The notes beneath the pieces are model-generated. The model was not told the origin of the DNA, did not search any database, and saw only the letters and a program-made list of their open reading frames with translations. From an uncultured Alistipes sp. (lineage in GTDB: Bacteria > Bacteroidota > Bacteroidia > Bacteroidales > Rikenellaceae), in the NCBI GenBank assembly GCA_904502075.1, contig CAJGDL010000103.1:1-5580 (forward strand): a stretch of 5,580 nt of DNA. Reading direction: 5' to 3'. A program made the translations under genes and the position numbers. Below are positions 1-5,021 of the stretch, piece after piece; position 1 is the first letter of the stretch, and every line of letters starts with the position of its first letter.

Positions 1-51
1 AAAAAGATTGCCACGCACCTTACGGTGCTCGCAATGACGCACAAGGAATTG
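1..51. repeat. Intergenic hairpin repeat, copy 1 (unit A)
   Basis: This stretch is repeated without mismatch at 212-262, a direct repeat at 211-bp spacing, and it may continue to the left of the window. Its core (5-38) has conserved arms AGATTGCCACG and CTCGCAATGAC around a 12-nt centre, CACCTTACGGTG. It can fold: ATTGC (7-11) pairs with GCAAT (31-35), and GCACC (15-19) pairs with GGTGC (24-28) around a TTAC loop. There is no open frame of gene-like character here. It looks like a REP- or MITE-like dispersed element, which I recall as common in Bacteroidales intergenic DNA; that last point is memory, not sequence evidence. Confidence 0.8.
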
Positions 52-66
52 AGAATCGCCTCGTCA

Positions 67-100
67 GTCATTGCGAGGAGCGCGAGCGACGTGGCAATCT
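67..100. repeat. Hairpin repeat unit B, inverted relative to unit A
   Basis: This unit has the same 34-nt length as the unit A core and is its reverse complement across both 11-nt arms: GTCATTGCGAG at 67-77 and CGTGGCAATCT at 90-100. Only the 12-nt centre differs (78-89). The outer stem is ATTGC (70-74) with GCAAT (94-98). Conserved arms with an exchanged centre show that these are related elements and not a simple local duplication. Confidence 0.75.
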
Positions 101-135
101 CCCACGAGATGCACAGCGTTTCAAGACCGCACTGC

Positions 136-174
136 GTCATCCCGAGGAGGGCGGAAAGCCCGACGTGGGGATCT
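136..174. repeat. Hairpin repeat unit C, compensated stem variant
   Basis: This unit is related to unit B: it shares GTCAT..CGAGGAG on the left and CGACGTGG..ATCT on the right. Its stem is ATCCC (139-143) with GGGAT (168-172) where unit B has ATTGC with GCAAT. Two base pairs have therefore changed on both sides and pairing is kept. The centre carries its own GGGC (149-152) and GCCC (158-161) stem around GGAAA. The following stretch to 211 adds two more palindromes, GCGATCGC (187-194) and GAGAATGATTCTC (195-207). No gene is evident here. Confidence 0.65.
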
Positions 175-211
175 TTTCATCGGCGAGCGATCGCGAGAAT
201 GATTCTCCGAT

Positions 212-262
212 AAAAAGATTGCCACGCACCTTACGGTGCTCGCAATGACGCACAAGGAATTG
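212..262. repeat. Intergenic hairpin repeat, copy 2 of unit A
   Basis: This is identical over 51 bp to positions 1-51. The similarity continues with two mismatches to about 270. The unit core lies at 216-249 with the same nested stem. Two identical copies flank the inverted units B and C, so 1-262 is a composite of four related hairpins. Confidence 0.8.
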
Positions 263-286
263 TGAATTGCACTGGCACACGCCCCC

Positions 287-321
287 GCCTCTTCGAGGCA
301 CCCCCTCTAACATAGAGGGGG
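287..321. terminator. Tandem GC-rich hairpins, possible terminator or repeat element
   Basis: GCCTC (287-291) pairs with GAGGC (295-299) around TTC. Directly after it, CCCCCTCTA (301-309) pairs perfectly with TAGAGGGGG (313-321) around ACA. The second stem is strong, but no T-run follows on the + strand, so an intrinsic terminator is not clearly shown. It may be another dispersed repeat or the end of an upstream transcript. It lies about 90 nt before the first + strand gene. Confidence 0.4.
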
Positions 322-330
322 AGTAAAGAA

Positions 331-368
331 GCCGTGAACCCAAAAATGAGGTCGTGAACCAAAAAATG
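331..368. repeat. Short tandem repeat, 20-nt period, in the leader region
   Basis: Positions 331-348 and 351-368 match at 16 of 18 bases, sharing CGTGAACC followed by an A-run and ATG. Just downstream, AACTTAAA occurs twice (381-388 and 392-399, 11 nt apart), so the 45 nt before the small gene are AT-rich and repetitive. I looked for the Bacteroidetes -33 TTTG / -7 TAnnTTTG promoter pattern on the + strand between 250 and 413 and did not find a convincing one. The tandem copies could be operator half-sites, a remnant of a repeat element, or chance. Confidence 0.5.
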
Positions 369-413
369 TAACGATAAACAAACTTAAAATAAACTTAAAC
401 TAAACAAAAAAAG

Positions 414-536
414 ATGAAAAAAACGTATTTGAGCTATGAGACTCCCGAGGTGGAGCTCGTAGAGATGGCTGTGGAGAGCGGTTTCGCTGCAAGCTATGAG
501 GGTCAAAACCAAGAGTTCGAAGAGGACGAGTGGTAA
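414..536 (+). CDS. Small acidic peptide of unknown function, 40 aa
   Basis: I do not recognise a named family. The frame runs from ATG at 414 to TAA at 534-536 and starts MKKTYLSYETPEVELVEM. Lysines occur only at residues 2-3; the rest is strongly acidic, ending NQEFEEDEW. It has no cysteine and no membrane segment. The start follows an A-rich stretch, the usual Bacteroidetes initiation context. It is real rather than chance in my judgement for three reasons: its codons resemble those of the next gene, the stop lies 38 nt before the lipoprotein start with no terminator between, and the pattern Y-x-x-P-E-V followed by a small-residue patch (GFAAS) resembles 35-70-residue open frames I recall beside surface lipoproteins in other Bacteroidales. 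A leader-type or secreted peptide, a chaperone or a regulator are all open. Confidence 0.65.
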   Translation: MKKTYLSYETPEVELVEMAVESGFAASYEGQNQEFEEDEW

Positions 537-574
537 CAGAATGTAGAACAAAGAAAAAGAAAATTGAAGAAATC

Positions 575-2155
575 ATGAAGAAGTTTTATTCGTTTTTGTT
601 TGCAGCTGTTGCCTTGGTAGGCTTCGCTGCTTGTAACTCGGATTCGACCGAGGAGCCCGCTCCCGCTCAGCAGGTGGGCAAGATGGAGTTCACCGCCAAT
701 ATCGGTGAGGATACCAAGACCTCGCTGAACGGTACGAAGGTTCAGTGGTGCGAGGAGGATGTGATCACCATCAATGGTAAGGAGTTCACCATCAAGAGCA
801 TTGATGAGAATGGTACGGCCACTTTCGAGGGCCCTGTTGTAGACGGTCCCTATAAGGCCAACTATGGTGGTGAGATTCTTGCTGACAATGTCGCCGCCGA
901 AACCTTTGCCGAGGGTGCCAACATCGCTGTAGCCTATTCTGAGGAGGGGACCAACCTTTCGTTCAAGAACCTCATGTCGGTACTGAAGTTCCAGGTTTCG
1001 GCTGATTGCGAGACCATTACGTTTGAGGCAACTGAGATTATCAAGGGTAAGTTCTCGGTAGATTATGAGCACGTAGCGATGATGAGTCGGAACAGCGAGG
1101 AGGCCAACAAGACCATGACTTTGGCCATCGACGGTGGTTTCAAGGCCGGTACGACCTACTACACGACTATTCTCCCCGGCGAGTATGACTTGACGATCAG
1201 CATTGATGGTTATCTCTCGACCACGAAGACCGCAAAGGAGGGTGGCCTGCAGCCTAACACGATCTACAATATCGGTACGCTGTCTGCTCCCGTTAAGTCG
1301 GAGTATGGTGTTGTAGGTTCGTTCCAGGGATGGGATGTTGCCGTAGGTAAGCCTGTTGCTATGTATGAGATCAATGGTTGGGCTATTGCCAAGGGTGTTG
1401 AGCTCTACAAGACCGACGAGTTCAAGATTGTTAAGGGTAATTCGTGGACCACAAGCTATGGCCTCAGCGCAGCAGGCGTTTTGGCTTTGGGCAAAGAGAC
1501 GACTGTTGTAACTTCTAATAGCCAGAATATGAAGGCTGCTAAGAATGGTAAGTTTGATATCAGTTTCAATGCTACGGCTAAAAAGATCAAGTACACCTGC
1601 GTAGAGGAGTACACCGGCACGGTTGAGATCACGATTAACAACAAGGCCAACTGGAGCCCCCTCTATATTATCTTGAAGGATGGTGATAAGCTTCTCACTG
1701 CTGCTGAGGGAGATTTGGTAACCGGCAATAAGTTTGCTGTAAGCATGGATTACATTGGTTCGAGCCTTTCGTATACCCTCTCCAATGGCAGCAAGACTAT
1801 GGAAGGTAATGTAACTATTGCCAAGAATGGTGCTACCATCAACCTGGAGGAGACGGTTATTAAGCTTAAAGTTCAGCTCGATACCGCTAATGCTAAGCAG
1901 TGGTGGGGTGATAAGATGTGTATTCACGCTTGGGAAACCAATACTACGTTAGATTCTCCCGGTTGGCCTGGTTTGGTGATGACCAAAGAGGCTAACTACA
2001 CTTGGAGTATTCAAATTCCTTCAGAATTGGCAGGCAAGACTATTAAATGTATTATTAACAATGGAGGTGACTGGAAGTCGTATGACCCAACAAATATTTC
2101 TATTAAAGCTGAGGGTGATACGATAGTAACCGGTAGCTCGATCGGTATCAACTAA
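575..2155 (+). CDS. Surface lipoprotein with fimbrillin-like, SusE/F-like and CBM26-like starch-binding regions
   Basis: A 526-residue precursor. Residues 1-20 are a lipoprotein signal peptide: KK, a hydrophobic core and GFAAC with Cys20 as the lipidation site. The acidic residues just after Cys20 (SDSTEE) would suit export to the cell surface. Residues 36-236 resemble the Mfa/fimbrillin-like N-terminal domain: DTKTSL, VQW..EDVI, LSFKNLMSVLKFQV, TYYTTILPGEY and LQPNTIYNIGTL. Residues 244-343 resemble a SusE/SusF starch-binding module (VVGSFQGWD, DEFKIVKGNSWTTSYG). Residues 347-427 form a further beta-rich region starting NNKANWSPLYI. Residues 430-526 look like a CBM26 module: IHAW (450-453), WPGLVM (464-469), YTW (475-477), INNGGDW (494-500). 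The likely role is to bind starch-like alpha-glucan at the outer membrane. ATG at 575 is chosen because it opens the signal peptide; an in-frame GTG at 530 would add 15 polar residues ahead of it. There is no SusC/D or enzyme neighbour. Confidence 0.8.
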   Translation: MKKFYSFLFAAVALVGFAACNSDSTEEPAPAQQVGKMEFTANIGEDTKTSLNGTKVQWCEEDVITINGKEFTIKSIDENGTATFEGPVVDGPYKANYGGEILADNVAAETFAEGANIAVAYSEEGTNLSFKNLMSVLKFQVSADCETITFEATEIIKGKFSVDYEHVAMMSRNSEEANKTMTLAIDGGFKAGTTYYTTILPGEYDLTISIDGYLSTTKTAKEGGLQPNTIYNIGTLSAPVKSEYGVVGSFQGWDVAVGKPVAMYEINGWAIAKGVELYKTDEFKIVKGNSWTTSYGLSAAGVLALGKETTVVTSNSQNMKAAKNGKFDISFNATAKKIKYTCVEEYTGTVEITINNKANWSPLYIILKDGDKLLTAAEGDLVTGNKFAVSMDYIGSSLSYTLSNGSKTMEGNVTIAKNGATINLEETVIKLKVQLDTANAKQWWGDKMCIHAWETNTTLDSPGWPGLVMTKEANYTWSIQIPSELAGKTIKCIINNGGDWKSYDPTNISIKAEGDTIVTGSSIGIN

Positions 2156-2176
2156 TCCACAAACACTTTAATCAAC

Positions 2177-2217
2177 ACGAGGATTGACTTTAGGGTCAAT
2201 CCTCGTTTGTTTTTTTT
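2177..2217 (+). terminator. Intrinsic terminator of the lipoprotein unit
   Basis: A perfect 12-bp stem, ACGAGGATTGAC (2177-2188) with GTCAATCCTCGT (2195-2206), closes a 6-nt loop and is followed by TTG and a run of eight T to 2217. It starts 21 nt after the lipoprotein stop codon, so the 40-residue gene and the lipoprotein gene probably share one transcript ending here. Confidence 0.93.
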
Positions 2218-2226
2218 GGGGGTGGT

Positions 2227-2330
2227 GTAGGAGGTTAGGGAGTTGTAGGAGGAATGGGAGATATGGGAGATATGGGATTTTTTTAATTCCCACAAATCCT
2301 ATATCTCTCAAAATTCTTACAACTCCTACA
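2227..2330. repeat. Imperfect inverted repeat between convergent genes
   Basis: The left arm is purine-rich and contains GGAGTTGTAGGAGG and two tandem GGGAGATAT copies (2256-2264, 2265-2273). The right arm is the pyrimidine-rich near complement: TCCTATATCTC, then TACAACTCC at 2318-2326 matching GGAGTTGTA at 2239-2247. The inner hairpin is TGGGA (2273-2277) with TCCCA (2288-2292). It fills the space between the two terminators and has no coding character. It resembles GGAGTTATAGGAG-type intergenic repeats I recall in Bacteroidales. Confidence 0.6.
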
Positions 2331-2336
2331 GCAACA

Positions 2337-2366
2337 AAAAATGCGACCCGGGGAGGTCGCATTTTT
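2337..2366 (-). terminator. Intrinsic terminator of the minus-strand operon
   Basis: On the - strand the stem AAAAATGCGACC / GGTCGCATTTTT (12 bp, arms at 2355-2366 and 2337-2348, 6-nt loop) ends in a T-run and begins one base beyond the stop codon of the mannose synthase-like gene. The A/T runs on both sides could let it work in both directions, backing up the lipoprotein terminator. Confidence 0.85.
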
Positions 2367-2367
2367 G

Positions 2368-3075
2368 TTAGAACTTTCTGAAGGGGAGTTTCAGCACGCC
2401 CCAAAAGGCTTCGCCGAAGATCCCCGAGGACATTTTGGAGGTGCCGGCGGTGCGATCGACGAAGATGATCGACTGCTCCTCGATGCGGAAGCCCAGGCGC
2501 CAGGCCGTATATTTCATCTCGATTTGGAAACCGTAGCCGATCATGCGCACGCGGTCGAGGTCGATGCGTTCCAAGACCTCGCGCCGGTAGCCCACGAAGC
2601 CCGCCGTGGCATCGGCCACCGGCATGTGGGTGATGAGGCGGACATATTTCGAGGCGAAGAACGACATCAGCAGGCGCGACATGGGCCAATTGACCACGTT
2701 CACCCCCTTGGAGTAGCGCGAGCCCACCACCACATCGGCCCCCGAGGTGAGGGCTTCGGATAGGCGTAGCAGGTCGTCGGGATTGTGCGAAAAGTCGCAG
2801 TCCATCTCGAAGAGGGCCTCGTAGTCGCGCTCCAAGGCCCACTTAAATGCGGCGATATAGGCTGTGCCGAGACCCAATTTCCCCGTGCGCTCCACCAAGT
2901 GGAGGCGTTCGGGGTAGGACACTTGGAGCTCCTGCACAGCGCGGGCCGTGCCGTCGGGCGAGCCGTCGTCGACAATCAAAAGATCGAAATCGCCCGCGAG
3001 CGACATCACCTTGTGGATCATCCGAGCCACATTTTCGATCTCGTTATAGGTAGGTATTACGACAAGTTTTTTCAT
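2368..3075 (-). CDS. Polyprenol monophosphomannose synthase-like glycosyltransferase (GT2)
   Basis: A 235-residue soluble GT-A enzyme of the DPM1 type, which transfers mannose (or a related hexose) from a nucleotide sugar to polyprenyl phosphate at the inner face of the cytoplasmic membrane, giving a lipid-linked sugar donor. Visible motifs are VVIPTYNE (5-12), VDDGSPDGT (35-43) for nucleotide binding, the DxD-type site MDCDFSHNP (91-99), VVVGSRYSKG (115-124) and GYGFQIEMKYTAWRLG (180-195). There is no C-terminal membrane pair, so it matches the short single-domain form. The ATG is 6 nt after the upstream glycosyltransferase stop, so it is last in the operon. Cys93 sits inside the DxD site, where alanine is more usual as I remember it. 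Sugar specificity cannot be read from the sequence; a glucosyl- or GlcNAc-type donor remains possible. Confidence 0.87.
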   Translation of the reverse strand: MKKLVVIPTYNEIENVARMIHKVMSLAGDFDLLIVDDGSPDGTARAVQELQVSYPERLHLVERTGKLGLGTAYIAAFKWALERDYEALFEMDCDFSHNPDDLLRLSEALTSGADVVVGSRYSKGVNVVNWPMSRLLMSFFASKYVRLITHMPVADATAGFVGYRREVLERIDLDRVRMIGYGFQIEMKYTAWRLGFRIEEQSIIFVDRTAGTSKMSSGIFGEAFWGVLKLPFRKF

Positions 3076-3081
3076 CTCTCG

Positions 3082-4089
3082 TTACATCATTTTTCCAAAA
3101 GTGCGCCCCCCAAAGAGGTAACGCAAAAGCATCGATCCGCGGTATATCCCCGTAGGATTTTTTCTCCTCTGCGAGCGAATCTCATGCCGTTGGCGCGCCA
3201 GGAGGGTATGCTCGCCCAGGAAGTCGCGCCAGGCGCGGAAGACCGCACCAAAGGCGGCTCCTCGCCCCTGCATCAGGTAGCTCAGGGCGGCCAGCAGATC
3301 GGTGAAGGGGCGTACCACGGCCACCGTAAGTCGCTGCATCGGTGAAGCGCACTTGAAGAGCATACGCAGGTTGTTGCGGTGGTTCAGGTAGATCTTCAGC
3401 GGAGAGTCAACTGCCAAGGTGGCCCCGCCCACATGGTAGACCACGCTTTGGGGAATGACTCGCACGCGCCACCCCTGCAGCTGCATGCGCCAGCAGAGGT
3501 CGATCTCCTCCATGTGGGCAAAGAAGCGCGGATCGAAGCCCCCCAGTGCACGGAAAGTTGTGGCGCGGCAGCAGAAGGCGGCACCACTGACCCAAAAGCA
3601 GTCGCGCGGATCGTCGTACTGCCCCCGATCCCGCTCCAGCGACTGCAAGATGCGGCCACGGCAGAAGGGGTAGCCCAAATAGTCGATGAAACCACCCGAG
3701 GCTCCGGCATATTCGAACGCCTCGCGATCGCGCCACGAGCGGAGTTTCGGTGCAACGGCCCCCAATTCGGGATTCTGTTCCATCGCCTCCACGAGGGGCT
3801 CGAGCCACCCTTTGGGGGTCTCCACATCGGAGTTCAGGAGGACAAAAAGGTCGCCATCCAACGCCCCAAGGGCGCGGTTATACCCCTCGGCAAAGCCGTA
3901 GTTGCGATCCAGGCGGATCAGCCGTACTGCGGAATGGTGCTCCTCCACATAGCGGCACGAAGAGTCCGTAGAGCCGTTGTCGGCCACGACCACCTCCACC
4001 CCCGTGGGCACGGAGTCAACAACCCCGCCCAAATATTGGCGGAGCATCTCCTCCCCATTCCAATTCAGTATGACGACCCGGGTCTTCAT
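3082..4089 (-). CDS. GT2 family glycosyltransferase, rhamnosyltransferase (WbbL)-like
   Basis: A 335-residue inverting GT-A enzyme probably acting on a cell-surface glycan or lipid-linked precursor at the cytoplasmic membrane. Motifs: VVILNWNG (5-12), VVADNGSTDSS (34-44), RNYGFAEGYNRAL (62-74), the metal-binding LLNSDVE (84-90), WVSGAAFCCRA (166-176), GGFDPRFFAHMEEIDLCWR (183-201) with the acidic catalytic cluster E194, E195 and D197, and HVGGAT (219-224). This set is the one seen in dTDP-rhamnosyl- and related GT2 enzymes, but the donor is not proven. The C-terminal 85 residues are basic and have no clear membrane span. The start chosen at 4089 overlaps the acyltransferase stop by one base (TGATG), which implies translational coupling. 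The frame is open upstream to 4149, but that would add 20 residues inside the neighbouring gene. Confidence 0.85.
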   Translation of the reverse strand: MKTRVVILNWNGEEMLRQYLGGVVDSVPTGVEVVVADNGSTDSSCRYVEEHHSAVRLIRLDRNYGFAEGYNRALGALDGDLFVLLNSDVETPKGWLEPLVEAMEQNPELGAVAPKLRSWRDREAFEYAGASGGFIDYLGYPFCRGRILQSLERDRGQYDDPRDCFWVSGAAFCCRATTFRALGGFDPRFFAHMEEIDLCWRMQLQGWRVRVIPQSVVYHVGGATLAVDSPLKIYLNHRNNLRMLFKCASPMQRLTVAVVRPFTDLLAALSYLMQGRGAAFGAVFRAWRDFLGEHTLLARQRHEIRSQRRKNPTGIYRGSMLLRYLFGGRTFGKMM

Positions 4090-5021
4090 CAGCGAAGAAT
4101 ATATTGATGCTCGCGGCGGTGCTTCCAACGGCGGTGCGACCACATCCATAGCTCGGGCTTGCGCACGATCATCTGCTCCAGCAACCGCACATATCGTTCC
4201 GTAATTTCATTGGGAGCCACCTCGCTCTCACCATCGTAGATCTGCTCGAAACGCACCTCGTAGCGTCCTGCTTCGAGTCGCTCCACATGGATGAAATAGA
4301 CCGGAATATGGAAACGAAGGGCCAACTTCTCGCCCCCATCGAAGAAGACCGTGTCCTGGTTCAGGAAGCGGAACCAATGGCTGTCGGGGCGAAGCGGCGG
4401 GTTTTGGTCGGCGATCAGACCCAGGACCAGATTGGTCTTGCCCTCTCCGCGATAGCGCAGGTAGTGGCGCACGCACTCCTTCATCGGCACCTGCAGGATG
4501 TTGGACGCATAGCCCCTCAAACGGTTGTAGAAGGCCTCGAAAACGGGGCTGCGCAGGGGGTGGTAGACTCCCAGAAAGGTGCCCTCGGGATCGAACCAAC
4601 CGTAGAGCATGAAGTACTCCCAACAGCCGTAGTGCGAGGCCAGGGCGATCCAGTCGCGCCCCTTCGTTTGGGCGATATGCTCTTCGATGCCGCGAAAGAC
4701 GATGAACTCATCCTTGCGCTTGGCGCTCACTCCGGCCAGGGAGATGGTATCGACAATCACCTCGGCCAGGATGCGGTAGTTGTTGTAAAGAATTCGTCGC
4801 AACTCCTTGGGGCTCTTCTCGGGAAACGAACGCTCGAGGTTGCTTAGGATCACTCGACGGCGGTAGCGGATTCCGAGCAACAGGAGCACGATCAAGGGCT
4901 GCACCAAGTGATAGCGCACCCAGCGGGGCAGATGCGAAAAACCACAACAGCACCCCCAGAGCAGGTTCAGTTGCAGGCGTTGTCCGCGCGACAGTTTGCT
5001 TTCGGAGGCTCTACTCTTCAT
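4089..5021 (-). CDS. LpxL/HtrB-like lipid A (lysophospholipid) acyltransferase
   Basis: A 310-residue member of the Lip_A_acyltrans (LABLAT) family, which adds a secondary acyl chain to a lipid A precursor at the inner membrane; some Bacteroidetes members may act on other lipids. A hydrophobic segment lies at about 38-50 (HLVQPLIVLLLLG). Family signatures: NLERSFPEKS (61-70), the catalytic HX4E as H130-YGCW-E135, VYHPLRSP (152-159), ADQNPP (204-209), FFDGGEKLAL (226-235) and WMWSHRRWKHR (282-292). The length matches the family. ATG at 5021 overlaps the rsmI end by 11 nt and has GGAGGAG about nine bases upstream on the - strand. A frame extension to 5078 would add 19 residues of basic sequence lying inside rsmI and is less likely. 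Its product could be the lipid that the two downstream glycosyltransferases help decorate; this is inference. Confidence 0.88.
   Translation of the reverse strand: MKSRASESKLSRGQRLQLNLLWGCCCGFSHLPRWVRYHLVQPLIVLLLLGIRYRRRVILSNLERSFPEKSPKELRRILYNNYRILAEVIVDTISLAGVSAKRKDEFIVFRGIEEHIAQTKGRDWIALASHYGCWEYFMLYGWFDPEGTFLGVYHPLRSPVFEAFYNRLRGYASNILQVPMKECVRHYLRYRGEGKTNLVLGLIADQNPPLRPDSHWFRFLNQDTVFFDGGEKLALRFHIPVYFIHVERLEAGRYEVRFEQIYDGESEVAPNEITERYVRLLEQMIVRKPELWMWSHRRWKHRREHQYILR

Noticed and set aside
187..194. GCGATCGC octamer, resembling the cyanobacterial HIP1 site
   Set aside because: A single copy in the repeat region and nothing else cyanobacterial in the window; probably part of a local palindrome.
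1..262. Possible CRISPR array
   Set aside because: Only two identical copies 211 bp apart, with inverted relatives between them; there is no regular spacer length and no cas gene.
25..343. Short open frames in the left repeat region on both strands
   Set aside because: They are composed of the hairpin repeats themselves and have no gene-like composition or initiation context.
530..574. Upstream GTG start for the lipoprotein
   Set aside because: It would put 15 polar, lysine-rich residues before the signal peptide and overlap the stop of the small gene; ATG at 575 fits a normal lipoprotein.
503..1927. A 474-codon open frame on the - strand opposite the lipoprotein gene
   Set aside because: It lies antisense to a gene with a clear signal peptide and domains, its translation shows no recognisable motif, and it comes from the GAG/AAG/GGT codon bias of the sense strand. 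It also runs over the end of the 40-residue gene.
2227..2330. Possible structured RNA or riboswitch
   Set aside because: It lies after the terminators of both convergent genes and not in front of a gene, so a cis-regulatory role is unlikely.
2341..4107. Long + strand open frames opposite the two glycosyltransferases (2341-2763, 2785-3345, 3379-4107)
   Set aside because: These are GC-driven shadows of - strand genes that carry full GT2 motif sets; the shadow translations lack family motifs and sensible starts.
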